The notes: generated by a model not told the origin, from the sequence alone. Positions 16,215 to 25,991 are shown, counted from the first letter of the stretch. The stretch: 61,012 nucleotides of DNA from Neobacillus vireti (GCF_001026695.1 NZ_LDNB01000018.1:75872-136883), one strand, 5' to 3'. A program made the numbers and translations.

Positions 16215-19200
16215 ATGAATATTCTTGATGTTAAGAACTCACGTTTAATGGTTTCAACTGATGTAGTGGAAAGTATTAAAGAAATTAAAATAAATAAAAA
16301 AAAGATTAAACATACAATAAGTAAGACAAATGAACAATTTTCGGAGATATCATTTGATGATATTAGTAAAAATTCATTGAATGTTTTCCATACCATAGCT
16401 TTCTATGACAAACAAAAAAATCGTATCGATCTCCAACTCAATAGAGAAGGGATTTTCCCTTTTGAGCTAAATAATAAATATCAAGCAGTCTTAGTTGGCC
16501 GGGATCATGAAATGCTTATTAAATTTATAGACGTTTCTGAAATACTAAAAAAGGCCAATAAGCTTGACATGCTATCGCTTAAAGTTAATATACTCTCTGA
16601 AAGTTCTTCGGAGATTAACATAGGTATTAGTGATTTTAGCAAAAACGAATTAAATAACCTTTTGCTTATAGCTGTACAAAAAGAAACAAAAATTAGTCAT
16701 CTTGTTCCGATTGCTTTTCTAAATGAAGATATAATAATACCTAAAAAATACTTTTCCGGAGTATTTGATTTATTTTTTACTATGATTATTAATTCAACGA
16801 TATTTAAATTGACATTAGACACTTCAGAATTAGGCTATCAAAGTTTTGAAACAGAATTACTGGAAGGCAAGTCACCTTATAGGAGGTTTGTTGTAGATAA
16901 CCAAGGCATCATAGTTGAATCAAGTAATAAAAGCATAAATGTTAATTTCGATTTTGAACTAACTAATATTGACCATGCTTATTTATTAACTGGTGAACTT
17001 ATTATTGAAGGTGAAGTTGAAAAGCAAAGTATCTATTTTGATAGGCCACACCATTTTAATAACCCTGATAATAAAAATATATTGAAGCTCTTTTTATTAT
17101 CCAATGGGTTAATGTCTATAATTGATATTAGCGAAAAGACTTATACTAAAGAAGATACAAAAGAAATAGAAAGTACTGTAAAACAGGCAACTAATTTAGA
17201 CATTACTAAAATAGAGATAGAGGACACCCTACTTTCCTTTAAGATTCCAAGTGAAATTAGTATCCCTAAAAAAATTCAATTATTAATGAGAGAGAGAAAG
17301 TCAAAGGAGTTCTTCTTTATCGAGGGGAATAAAGCTTTTGATAGTTTAATTTTCGATTTTAAGGAGTTTCTGAACGGAACTGATAATAAGGCTGAAAGAT
17401 GGGATATATACTTAGTAATTAATGCGGAATCAGAAGAAAAAAATGTGTATAGAATAGGAAGTTTTAACGATATAATAGATGACAAACCTAATCGTTTTTA
17501 CAATTTTTTCAAACAGTCATTCGATGTAAAATCAACCTACAATATGTATAGTAGAATTTATTTAACTAACAAAAACCAGCTTTCATTGGTAAAAGGGAAT
17601 ATATCAAATTTAATTAAGGAACAATTTGAAATCAAAACTATAATTGATAAATTTACAATGAGAAAGGGTTTTGTAAACTTCCGAATAATAATAAAATCAT
17701 CCTATTTAACGGAATTTGATATAGGAGAAATATACTTAATCCAACGAAATAAAGATGATTTACAAAAAAGAAGGTTTGAAATAAAACGAATCCAGGATGA
17801 AAGTAATCGAAGATATATTGATTGTAAAATAGATTTGTTGAAAGAGGATTTATTTCCATTATACTGGGATTTTTACCTTGGAATTGTATGTGAGAATAAA
17901 GAGTATTTTATCAGAGTATCGGATGTTTCGAAAAAAGTCTTAGAGGATGTTAACTCAACGATATCCAAATATCAATTATCAGTTAATGATGGGAAAGAAA
18001 TTATTTACCCGTATGTAACGCTATCAAACGATTTATCATTTACTTATAGGGAACGAGAGTATTTTGAAAGCAGCTATTACCTTCTTAAAGAAAATGCAGC
18101 ATATTATTTTTATAAGCTTTTTGAAAAGTATTACGCAAAGAAAGAAATCTGGGTTGGCTTTGAAAAGCTTGCTATGTCCGCCCATGAAAGTGGATATTAT
18201 TTCTTTAAATATGTATATGAAAATAAAAACCAAAAGGATTTTTATTATGTAATCAGGAAAGACTCTCCTGAATTAAAGAATTTAAAGGGTATGGAAGATA
18301 AAATTTTATACTTTATGTCATTTAAGTATTTTGTGTATATGTTTGCAGCAAAATTATTAGTTTCCTCAGATACAAAAAGGAATAGTTACAACCTTAAGAT
18401 GAAAAAGAGTAAACTTGCAAAAGAACTTACAGACAAAAAACTTGTATATTTGCAGCATGGTGTTAATGGGTTAAAGGTGGTAAGGGATTTTTATAAAGAT
18501 AGGGGCGTATTTGATTTAGTCATTGCTCCATCAGAATATGAGCGGAAAATGATTATTGATCATTGGGGATACAATAAATCTGAAGTGGTAACGACTGGTT
18601 TGTCCAGATGGGATGCACTGGTAGATAAAACCAATGAAATTAAATATAGACAAATTTTCGTTATGCCAACATGGCGAACCTGGATGGATGGAATGACAAA
18701 TGAAAAGTTTATGGAAAGTGAATATTATCAGAAATATAATGAATTCCTTTCTTCTAATAAACTTGATAAGCTATTAAAAGAAAATAATGTAAAAATAATG
18801 TTTTTCCTTCATCCAAAGTTTAAAAATTATATTGATCTTTTCGATTTCAAATCGGAGAATATTGAGAAATTTGGCTTTTTAGAGGTTCCCTTAGATGAGA
18901 TGATTATGAAAAGCTCTCTAATGATCTCAGATTACTCAAGTGTAATATGGGAAATGTTTTATATGAAAAAGCCGTGTGTTTTTTATCATTTTGATCGGGA
19001 TAAGTACCTTAAATATGAAGGTGCCTATATGGATTTTGAAAATGATCTTTTCGGAGATGTTTCTATTGATGCAGACGGTTTAATTGATATAGTGGAATCA
19101 TATATAAAATCTGACTTCAAAGAGAAGGAAGAGTATATGCAGCTCAGAAAAAAATATTTCACTTTTATTGATAAAAATAATTCAGAGCGTATTTATCAAG

Positions 19201-19316
19201 AGATTCAAAAGCATAAAAAGAGTTTATATAAAATGCCTAAGATGAAAAAGTGGAAATTCACCCATGTTATTCCGTTTAAGGTTAGAAGAAAGATATTAGA
19301 TATTATAAAGAAGTGA
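16215..19316 (+). CDS. Large glycerophosphotransferase family protein
   Basis: 1033 aa. ATG at 16215 follows GAGGTGAG by 6 bases; a GTG at 16206 lies inside that site and is less likely. The N-terminal 620 or so residues are beta-rich modules related to those of the two preceding genes (AERWDIYLVINAESE and FPLYWDFYLGIVCENKEY followed by IRVSDVSKKV). The C-terminal catalytic domain has YLQHGVNGLKVV, FLHPKFKNYI and ISDYSSVIWEMFYMKKP, with both His residues kept. A basic C-terminal tail (KMKKWKFTHVIPFKVRRK) may touch the membrane. It forms an operon with the 1173-aa gene. Confidence 0.8.
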   Translation: MNILDVKNSRLMVSTDVVESIKEIKINKKKIKHTISKTNEQFSEISFDDISKNSLNVFHTIAFYDKQKNRIDLQLNREGIFPFELNNKYQAVLVGRDHEMLIKFIDVSEILKKANKLDMLSLKVNILSESSSEINIGISDFSKNELNNLLLIAVQKETKISHLVPIAFLNEDIIIPKKYFSGVFDLFFTMIINSTIFKLTLDTSELGYQSFETELLEGKSPYRRFVVDNQGIIVESSNKSINVNFDFELTNIDHAYLLTGELIIEGEVEKQSIYFDRPHHFNNPDNKNILKLFLLSNGLMSIIDISEKTYTKEDTKEIESTVKQATNLDITKIEIEDTLLSFKIPSEISIPKKIQLLMRERKSKEFFFIEGNKAFDSLIFDFKEFLNGTDNKAERWDIYLVINAESEEKNVYRIGSFNDIIDDKPNRFYNFFKQSFDVKSTYNMYSRIYLTNKNQLSLVKGNISNLIKEQFEIKTIIDKFTMRKGFVNFRIIIKSSYLTEFDIGEIYLIQRNKDDLQKRRFEIKRIQDESNRRYIDCKIDLLKEDLFPLYWDFYLGIVCENKEYFIRVSDVSKKVLEDVNSTISKYQLSVNDGKEIIYPYVTLSNDLSFTYREREYFESSYYLLKENAAYYFYKLFEKYYAKKEIWVGFEKLAMSAHESGYYFFKYVYENKNQKDFYYVIRKDSPELKNLKGMEDKILYFMSFKYFVYMFAAKLLVSSDTKRNSYNLKMKKSKLAKELTDKKLVYLQHGVNGLKVVRDFYKDRGVFDLVIAPSEYERKMIIDHWGYNKSEVVTTGLSRWDALVDKTNEIKYRQIFVMPTWRTWMDGMTNEKFMESEYYQKYNEFLSSNKLDKLLKENNVKIMFFLHPKFKNYIDLFDFKSENIEKFGFLEVPLDEMIMKSSLMISDYSSVIWEMFYMKKPCVFYHFDRDKYLKYEGAYMDFENDLFGDVSIDADGLIDIVESYIKSDFKEKEEYMQLRKKYFTFIDKNNSERIYQEIQKHKKSLYKMPKMKKWKFTHVIPFKVRRKILDIIKK

Positions 19317-19403
19317 GGCTGTCCGTAATATTAATGACTAACTCACATTCATTTGTCTTTGGACAGTATTTGATTAAAATGAAAAAACTAGGAGAATTTT
19401 AGT

Positions 19404-20783
19404 ATGAAAAAAATATTAGTAAGATCAGGCATGTCCCCATTGGATACTCTCGGTGCAGATGAAATTATTAAAAGAAATACAATAGGAAATAATGTGGGTA
19501 ACTTAATTTTTGCTAACAGTGTTTTCAGAAATATTACAACAGATAATGTGGAATTAGTTTCTGACTATTATGGGAAAAATCCAGATGACGCAGATATGAT
19601 AAATGAAACCTATGATGCCTATATTTTTCCTTTAGCAAATGCAATTAGACCAGGTTTTATACCGACATTAAAGAAATATACTGCGTTAATTAAAAAACTT
19701 ACTATTCCTGTTTATGTAATAGGGATAGGGGTGCAATTCCCATACGAGCCGAATATTAAAACAAAACGTCCTTTTGATGATGATGTCAAAAATTTTGTTA
19801 AAGCAGTTTTGGAAAAATCAAGTACGCTGGGTTTAAGAGGTCAAATTACAGCTGACTATCTTTCGCATTTAGGTTTTAAAGAAGGAAGAGATCATCAAGT
19901 AATTGGTTGCCCATCTATGTATACCTTTGGCAATAATATTACGATTCGAAATCTTGAATTGAGTGATTCTTCTTCAATTAGTGTCAACATGACACCTAAG
20001 GCTGACCAGAAGGTGCTTGAGTTTTTAAATGGTCTTACCCATAAATTTGATAATTTGAATTTCGTTCCGCAAGATATGGATGAGCTGGTATTAACTTATG
20101 CTGGTGCCCCTTTACTGGGAGGAGCAATAAATAGTAAATTGGCTAACTACCCAAATAGTCTTAGTAGTCATGTATATAAAGAAGGAAAGGTTAAATATTT
20201 TTTAAACGCTGCAACGTGGATTGAACATATGAAAACTGTTGATTTAAGTATTGGGACGAGATTGCATGGTAATATAGTGCCAACACTTGCCGGAACTCCA
20301 AGTATTACAATACCAATAGATGCTCGTGTGAGAGAACTATCCGAATATCATAATTTGCCTCGGGTTTCTTCGGAAGAAATAAATGGTAACACACGTCTAG
20401 AAGATTTGATTGAGAAAGTTGATTTTCATTCGGTTGAAAAGAGCCATCAAAAAAACTATGAGAACTTTATTAGCTTTTTGGATAAAATAGGAGTTAATCA
20501 TATTTATGATAAAAATGCTCCTGGTGTTAAGCAGCCGCTTGAAATCAAGCTTGAATCAATTCAACTTAAACAACCAATTGGCCCAATAACTACATGTTCA
20601 TCTGAAGAAATGAAAGAAAGACTAGAAAATAGTTTTGAAATCATGTTATCTAAAACAGAAAAGATAAATGAAAACTATACAAAAGAAATTAAAGCTAAAG
20701 ATAAGAAAATAGAAGACCTTAACAAAAAATTAAAGGAAAAGGAAAGAAAAATAGCAGAGGCACTGAACATATTTAGCAGATAA
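19404..20783 (+). CDS. Polysaccharide pyruvyltransferase family protein with coiled-coil tail
   Basis: 459 aa. The central fold matches polysaccharide pyruvyl transferases (PF04230): YVIGIGVQFP, STLGLRGQITADYLSHLG, VIGCPSMYTFG, then SIGTRLHGNIVPTLAGTPSI with the conserved Arg-His-Gly. Such enzymes put ketal pyruvate from PEP on wall or capsule sugars. The last 80 residues are strongly charged and heptad-like (KINENYTKEIKAKDKKIEDL and following), a coiled coil not usual for the family. It follows the three glycerophosphotransferases, so the substrate may be a teichoic acid substituent. AGGAGAATTT stands before the ATG. A hairpin ends the unit at 20834. Confidence 0.8.
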   Translation: MKKILVRSGMSPLDTLGADEIIKRNTIGNNVGNLIFANSVFRNITTDNVELVSDYYGKNPDDADMINETYDAYIFPLANAIRPGFIPTLKKYTALIKKLTIPVYVIGIGVQFPYEPNIKTKRPFDDDVKNFVKAVLEKSSTLGLRGQITADYLSHLGFKEGRDHQVIGCPSMYTFGNNITIRNLELSDSSSISVNMTPKADQKVLEFLNGLTHKFDNLNFVPQDMDELVLTYAGAPLLGGAINSKLANYPNSLSSHVYKEGKVKYFLNAATWIEHMKTVDLSIGTRLHGNIVPTLAGTPSITIPIDARVRELSEYHNLPRVSSEEINGNTRLEDLIEKVDFHSVEKSHQKNYENFISFLDKIGVNHIYDKNAPGVKQPLEIKLESIQLKQPIGPITTCSSEEMKERLENSFEIMLSKTEKINENYTKEIKAKDKKIEDLNKKLKEKERKIAEALNIFSR

Positions 20784-20833
20784 AAATTAAAGTAGTTTCG
20801 ACTTCTAACTTTATTTTTATAAAATCATGAATG

Positions 20834-20860
20834 GTGGAGGCGGCCAGCCTCCACTCTTAT
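20834..20860 (+). terminator. Hairpin after the pyruvyltransferase gene
   Basis: Perfect 8-base GC-rich stem GTGGAGGC / GCCTCCAC with a 5-base loop, followed by a weak TCTTATT tract. Confidence 0.55.
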
Positions 20861-20974
20861 TCCATCAAAACTAGTCCGATTAATATTTGGTTATTCAAAA
20901 AATAAATTCTCTAACCCAGTTCTATTGTGTGAGGAAAAATTATGAAGGCTTAATAATAGAAAGGGGGCGTTCTT

Positions 20975-21970
20975 TTGAAAAAGAGGAAAACTATTTTAGT
21001 ATGTTTGCTTTCTATTTTAGTAATTCTTATTTTCTTTAATATTTTCAATAAAAAGGAGTTAAATAATAATAAAATAGAAGTTTCACTAAATAAAAAAGAA
21101 GTAAATGAAAAAGGCGTCTTTCCCGGTAACCATCTTAGTTTTTTTGATTACCAGAAACCCATTCTTAAATTTCCAGTTCGTAAGGCTGATGGCTGGATTC
21201 AAGGGGCATCTGTTAATCAAATAGATAACGATATATATATTGCAAGACAGCCAAATCGCGGAACTACTTTAACCATTGAAAGGATTAATATAATAACAGG
21301 TAAAAAAAAGGACTCAAGAAAGGTTTCAATACAGTCAGGTACATATGCTGAAGGATTGCCTTGGTTTAGAAATAACAAGGGGGAATTATGTTTTCTGGTA
21401 AGACAAGTTCCAACTGATCAAATTTCAATTTTTAATTATTCAAAGAATAGAATAGAGGGAAAAGTAGATTTACTAGGAAGTTATAAAATTGGATTTGATA
21501 TTAATCAAAAATATATTGTGACATGCAACGCTACAAAGAATGTATTAGATAAAATTTATGTATATGATTTTGATAGTGTTGTTAAAGGTTCTCCTAAATT
21601 ACTTAAAATTATAAAAACTAAAAGTGAGGATTTGTTGTTCGAAAAGCCCCAAGGAATAACTATACATGACAATAAAATAATATTTTCTCACGGGGGTAAA
21701 GATGGAAACCCTGCAATTAGTGTAGTAAATTTTGAAGGAAAAGTTGAAAACGTCTTTTATTATGATAGAAAAAGTTATGCAGAAATGATAAACGAAACAT
21801 ATCCAAATTTTATTTTAGATAAAAAGAATTACAGGTACGAAAACGAAGGTGTATTTATGTACAATTATAAAGGTGAAGTATATCCTGCCTTAGTGCAGAT
21901 TTTAAATCATACCACCACTATAATTGTTCTATCGGGTGCTCCGGATGGCCAACAGGTAAAAATAAAATGA
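20975..21970 (+). CDS. Membrane-anchored extracellular protein of unknown function
   Basis: 331 aa. The N terminus is positively charged (MKKRKT) followed by one hydrophobic segment (about 5-23, ILVCLLSILVILIFFNIF), so the remainder should be outside. The outer part is beta-rich with repeated short strands (GTTLTIERINIITG, ISVVNFEGKVENVFYYD), possibly a beta-propeller-like scaffold, ending with TTTIIVLSGAPDG. No catalytic motif was identified. AAAGGGGG lies about 7 bases before the TTG start. Its position after the teichoic acid genes and before gtaB suggests a wall-related role, without direct proof. Confidence 0.6.
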   Translation: MKKRKTILVCLLSILVILIFFNIFNKKELNNNKIEVSLNKKEVNEKGVFPGNHLSFFDYQKPILKFPVRKADGWIQGASVNQIDNDIYIARQPNRGTTLTIERINIITGKKKDSRKVSIQSGTYAEGLPWFRNNKGELCFLVRQVPTDQISIFNYSKNRIEGKVDLLGSYKIGFDINQKYIVTCNATKNVLDKIYVYDFDSVVKGSPKLLKIIKTKSEDLLFEKPQGITIHDNKIIFSHGGKDGNPAISVVNFEGKVENVFYYDRKSYAEMINETYPNFILDKKNYRYENEGVFMYNYKGEVYPALVQILNHTTTIIVLSGAPDGQQVKIK

Positions 21971-22020
21971 AATAAAAAATAGGATAATACCCACTATTTA
22001 AAGCATTATAATTTCAAAAC

Positions 22021-22057
22021 AGAAACAAACTTGGAAAACAATCCCGAGTTTATTTCT
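22021..22057. terminator. Terminator between convergent genes
   Basis: Imperfect 14-base stem AGAAACAAACTTGG / CCGAGTTTATTTCT with a 9-base loop, located between the 331-aa gene and gtaB, which converge here. Confidence 0.6.
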
Positions 22058-22073
22058 GCTTTTATAACCTGTT

Positions 22074-22958
22074 TTAATTCATTATGCTTTCTTCTTTTAG
22101 GATCCCGTTTAAAAAGTCCAATACTTCATGACGTAAATTTTCGTCCTGTAGGGCGAATTCAATGGTCGTTTTAACAAAGCCGATTTTCTCACCCACATCG
22201 TATCGCTTACCCTCAAAGTCATAGGCGAACACACGCTGGATGCTGTTTAACTTCTGGATGGCATCTGTCAGTTGAATTTCCCCGCCAGCGCCCGTTTCCT
22301 GATTTTCTAAAAAACTAAAGATTTCTGGTGTAAGCACGTATCTGCCCATAATCGCTAAATTGGATGGGGCCGTTCCCGGCTTTGGTTTTTCCACAAAGTT
22401 ATTCACTTGATAGCGCCTTCCTTGCTGGGCGGACGGATCGATAATTCCGTAACGGTGCGTTTCATCATCGTGAACCGTTTGAACCCCAATGACCGAAGAA
22501 TGGGTTTCCTCATATTGATTAATCAGCTGCTTTAAGCATGGGGTGTCACTTTGGACGATATCGTCTCCGAGCAGGACGGCAAACGGCTCATCCCCAATAA
22601 ATTTACGGGCGCACCATACTGCATGTCCCAAACCTTTCGGCTCTTTTTGTCTAATATAATGGATATCAGCAAGGTTAGAAACGTAATTAATTTTTTTCAA
22701 TAGTGCATACTTCTCTTTTTCTAAAAGGTTTTGTTCCAACTCTGGTGTTGTATCAAAGTGGTCTTCAATAGCACGTTTTGACTTCCCGGTTACAATAATA
22801 ATATCTTCAATCCCAGAATCAATAGCTTCTTCGACTATATATTGAATCGTTGGCTTATCAACGATCGGTAACATTTCCTTTGGCATTGCTTTTGTTGCTG
22901 GCAGGAATCGTGTTCCCAATCCTGCTGCTGGAATAATGGCTTTTCGTACCCTTTTCAT
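22074..22958 (-). CDS. gtaB: UTP--glucose-1-phosphate uridylyltransferase, copy 1
   Basis: 294 aa, full-length GalU/GtaB. It makes UDP-glucose for glucosylation of teichoic acid, glycolipid anchors and EPS. Visible motifs: KAIIPAAGLGTRFLPATKAMPKEML (nucleotide-binding loop near residues 6-30) within the conserved N terminus, VDKPTIQYIVEEA, LLGDDIV, and VEKPKPGTAPSNLAIMGRY. A second, highly similar gene lies at 39232-40113 in the EPS operon. This copy is divergent from tagH, which places it in the WTA context as in other bacilli. Confidence 0.95.
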   Translation of the reverse strand: MKRVRKAIIPAAGLGTRFLPATKAMPKEMLPIVDKPTIQYIVEEAIDSGIEDIIIVTGKSKRAIEDHFDTTPELEQNLLEKEKYALLKKINYVSNLADIHYIRQKEPKGLGHAVWCARKFIGDEPFAVLLGDDIVQSDTPCLKQLINQYEETHSSVIGVQTVHDDETHRYGIIDPSAQQGRRYQVNNFVEKPKPGTAPSNLAIMGRYVLTPEIFSFLENQETGAGGEIQLTDAIQKLNSIQRVFAYDFEGKRYDVGEKIGFVKTTIEFALQDENLRHEVLDFLNGILKEESIMN

Positions 22959-23313
22959 TTACTATAATCCCATCCTTAAAAAAATTACTTTTCAAAAATA
23001 TTATTTCTCTTACAACTGATATATTGTATCATGTTTTACTAATTAAATGGTACAAAAGAATTGTGAAATAATGTATATACACCTTTTTTTATGGGTGTAT
23101 CATTTAGGATATATATCTTAAAGCAATCTCAATAGGTAAAAAATTGGTTGATATTCTTATTGAAGGGAACAATTCCGACTATTTATTAACATGTAAATTT
23201 TATGGTATTATGTTATAGGGTCCTTCCTAGACCCTATTGTTTATTTGGTTTAAAAAGGTGAATAATAAGTCCTATACTATTTCTACAAAGATTTATATAA
23301 GCAAGGAGAACGT
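22959..23313. promoter_or_regulatory. Divergent gtaB/tagH control region
   Basis: 355 AT-rich bases. For gtaB (minus strand) an extended -10, TGATACAAT, lies near 23020-23030. On the tagH side TATTAT near 23206 is the best -10, and an 8-base hairpin ATAGGGTC / GACCCTAT (23215-23237) followed by a T-rich stretch lies in the leader about 80 bases before the start codon; it could act as an attenuator. No gene was seen. Confidence 0.45.
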
Positions 23314-24948
23314 ATGAGCACTTCAGTTAGTTTAAAAAATGTCACAAAAAGATATAAAATGTATAAAAAAACTTCCGATAAATTATTGGATTTGGCTTTA
23401 CCGAGTGGATATGGGAAAAACTTTTATGCATTACAAAATATTAGTTTTCAGGCGGAACAAGGGGACATTATTGGGATTATCGGGGTAAATGGAGCAGGAA
23501 AATCAACCATATCTAATATTATCTCAGGAATCATCCCGCCAAGTTCCGGTACAATTGATATTAAGGGAGACGCCGCCCTCATTTCAATCGGGGCAGGCCT
23601 TAATAATCAACTATCAGGCAGAGAAAATATCGAGCTAAAATGCCTGATGCTCGGCTTTAAAAAGCAAGAGATACAGGATTTAATGCCGGAAATTATTGAT
23701 TTTGCCGAAATTGGCGAGTTTATTGATCAGCCCGTCAAAAAATACTCAAGCGGGATGAAATCAAGACTGGGTTTTGCTATCTCAGTTAACATCGATCCAG
23801 ATATCTTGATTATTGATGAAGCCCTTTCGGTGGGCGATAAGATTTTTGCGCAAAAATGCCTAGACAAAATGAACAGCTTTAAAGAAAAAGGCAAGACGAT
23901 ATTCTTTATCAGTCATTCGATTGGCCAGGTGAAGGAATTCTGCCAAAAAGCGCTCTGGCTGGAAGCAGGGGAAGTAAGAGCGTACGGACCTGTTGAGGAA
24001 GTCATCCCGCAGTATGAAAAATTCATTAAAGAATTCAACAAGATGTCTAAGGAAGAGAAGAAACAGTTTAATTTGAAGGTGATGGAAAAGCGAAGCCGCA
24101 GACAGGCTAGTGAGGCCGAACTTGCAATGGATCCTACTAATGGTGTTCTATCCCGGAGAAAGCCTAAAGGTAAAAGGGGAGCCGTATTAAAATCCCTATT
24201 GGTGGTCGTTTTCCTGCTGGCCTCTACCTTGATCTATTTCAAATGGCATAATTTAATCACCTACTTTCAGGCTGACAAAAAGGTACATGTCTCGAATGGA
24301 GAAGATGGAAAGACGGCCGATGACAAGACTCAGGAGAAGAACCCTGAAATGAATGCCAACCAGCCGGCGGAGGATACGACCGCGGTTGTTGAGAAAGATC
24401 TTCGGTACGTGAATTTGTCCACCGGGTTTGTAAGGGACATTCCTGATTTAGCCACCAGCAAAAAGGTGACCATGGTTGACTTTGGCGACCCCATTATGGT
24501 TGAACAGACAGAAAAAGATCCAGTAGAAGATTTCAGCTGGTTACAGTTTACTTTAGCAAATGGGTTAAAAGGCTGGATAAGTGAAAGGTTGGTAACCAAA
24601 CTGGAAACACCATTGAATGAGGAAAGCATGGTTTCAGCTGTTGGGACGATTGTTAATGATGAACAGTTGGCCAAAACCTTATCGGTGTTGGGAAAGACAA
24701 AGGAAGAACTTGGAACAGCGGCCAATAATAAGTCGATACAATTGGCATATAATCAAAGCGGTCAGGTTAAGGAAGTAAGTATGAATATTGAGGGGATAAC
24801 AAAAGAGCAAATCATTGACCAGCTAGGGGAACCTATCCTCCATCAAGGAGAGAAAGCCTATTTATATCATGGGGAACGCTATGATTTTATTTTTTATACC
24901 GGAAATGGTTCCTCCTTTTATAAAATGAAAGTAAGATCGGTTTCTTAG
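23314..24948 (+). CDS. tagH: Teichoic acid ABC exporter ATPase TagH with extracellular SH3 domain
   Basis: 544 aa, like B. subtilis TagH (527 aa). Residues 1-240 are an ABC ATPase: Walker A GVNGAGKST at 57-65, signature YSSGM at 144-148, Walker B ILIIDEAL at 164-171, H-loop His201. A charged linker leads to one membrane segment at about 289-309. The outer part holds a bacterial SH3-like domain (about 363-427, VRDIPDLATSKKV...GWISERLV) and a C-terminal module (GEPILHQGEKAYLYHG) resembling a BamE/SmpA fold. It powers WTA export with TagG, which lies at 8874-9680. GGAG precedes the ATG by 7 bases. Confidence 0.93.
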   Translation: MSTSVSLKNVTKRYKMYKKTSDKLLDLALPSGYGKNFYALQNISFQAEQGDIIGIIGVNGAGKSTISNIISGIIPPSSGTIDIKGDAALISIGAGLNNQLSGRENIELKCLMLGFKKQEIQDLMPEIIDFAEIGEFIDQPVKKYSSGMKSRLGFAISVNIDPDILIIDEALSVGDKIFAQKCLDKMNSFKEKGKTIFFISHSIGQVKEFCQKALWLEAGEVRAYGPVEEVIPQYEKFIKEFNKMSKEEKKQFNLKVMEKRSRRQASEAELAMDPTNGVLSRRKPKGKRGAVLKSLLVVVFLLASTLIYFKWHNLITYFQADKKVHVSNGEDGKTADDKTQEKNPEMNANQPAEDTTAVVEKDLRYVNLSTGFVRDIPDLATSKKVTMVDFGDPIMVEQTEKDPVEDFSWLQFTLANGLKGWISERLVTKLETPLNEESMVSAVGTIVNDEQLAKTLSVLGKTKEELGTAANNKSIQLAYNQSGQVKEVSMNIEGITKEQIIDQLGEPILHQGEKAYLYHGERYDFIFYTGNGSSFYKMKVRSVS

Positions 24949-25018
24949 GTTATCGTATTTTCGGTTTTTTCAACTACCTGAAAATGATGGCGTGAAACGT
25001 GATATCAATTTTGAATGA

Positions 25019-25057
25019 AAAAATGACCCCGGCTTTCGCTGCCAGGGTCATTTTTCG
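25019..25057. terminator. Terminator between tagH and the LCP gene
   Basis: Stem AAAAATGACCC / GGGTCATTTTT with an inner GGC/GCC extension. A and T runs on both sides make it bidirectional, serving the two convergent genes. Confidence 0.9.
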
Positions 25058-25064
25058 CTTTTCT

Positions 25065-25991
25065 TTATTGTATTTCCAGTTGCGCCTTCAATTCGCTTTG
25101 AACTCTTTGCTTCTCTTCGGCAGAAACTAATCCGTAATAGATTTTATCAATCTTTGTTCCTGTTTCTTTGATTTCCATTTGCTGGATGTTCGAACCTGCA
25201 TCCTTATAATTCTTTTGAATGTCAATCAAATCATCGAAAGAAAGGTTTGTTTTTACATTTTTTCCAAGAGCAGTAAAGATGTCTGAGAAGTTAGCAAGGC
25301 TTGATACGCTAGCGCCTTCTTTAATAACACCTTGAATGATTTGACGCTGTCTGCCTTGGCGGCCGAAGTCGCCATTCGGGTCTTGTTTTCTCATTCTAGT
25401 AAAGGCTAATGCCTCTGTGCCGTTAAGGTTTATTTCACCCTTGGCAAAGTGGATTTTATCTTGGGTAAAATCTAAATTATTTTGAACGGTAATTCCGCCA
25501 ACAGCATCGACAATATCTTTAAAGCCTTCCATGTTTACCTTCATATAATAGTCAATCGGAATATCGAGGAAGTTTTCAACCGTATCCATGGACATTGGTA
25601 CACCGCCAAAGGCATACGCATGGTTAATCTTATCATCTTTTCCTTTACCGACTATTTCTGTGCGAGTATCACGCGGAATGCTTAGCATCTTAACTGATTT
25701 ATTGTTAGGATTAACGGCTAAGACAATCATCGTATCTGAACGGCCCCTATCGCCAGGTCGTTCATCCACACCAAGCATTAATACGGTGAACGGATTTTTA
25801 TCTTTAAAAGAAACCGGTTCCTGACGTTTATCAGATTGTTTCCGATCAATTGGCTCATGCATCGTGGTAACTGCATTTTTCAATGATTTATATACCGTGA
25901 AGGCATATGCTCCTGCTCCAATTATAAGGACAAGAAGGACAATACCAGTTACCTTTAACCATTTTCTATTTTTCTTATTTTCCGACCTCAT
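25065..25991 (-). CDS. tagU: LCP-family polyisoprenyl-teichoic acid--peptidoglycan transferase (TagU/LytR-like)
   Basis: 308 aa. A short basic N terminus and one membrane segment (about 12-34) put the LytR-CpsA-Psr domain outside. Key stretches: FTVLMLGVDERPGDRGRSDTMIVLAVNP, MLSIPRDTRTEIVGKG with the Arg residues that bind pyrophosphate, INHAYAFGG, and TRMRKQDPNGDFGRQGRQRQ. LCP enzymes move the polymer from its lipid carrier to the peptidoglycan MurNAc C6. It could serve WTA or the EPS system nearby. GGAGG stands 9 bases before the ATG. Confidence 0.92.
   Translation of the reverse strand: MRSENKKNRKWLKVTGIVLLVLIIGAGAYAFTVYKSLKNAVTTMHEPIDRKQSDKRQEPVSFKDKNPFTVLMLGVDERPGDRGRSDTMIVLAVNPNNKSVKMLSIPRDTRTEIVGKGKDDKINHAYAFGGVPMSMDTVENFLDIPIDYYMKVNMEGFKDIVDAVGGITVQNNLDFTQDKIHFAKGEINLNGTEALAFTRMRKQDPNGDFGRQGRQRQIIQGVIKEGASVSSLANFSDIFTALGKNVKTNLSFDDLIDIQKNYKDAGSNIQQMEIKETGTKIDKIYYGLVSAEEKQRVQSELKAQLEIQ

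Noticed and set aside
19317..19403. CTGTCC...GGACAG as a terminator before the pyruvyltransferase gene
   Set aside because: The arms are short, more than 30 bases apart and lack a T run.
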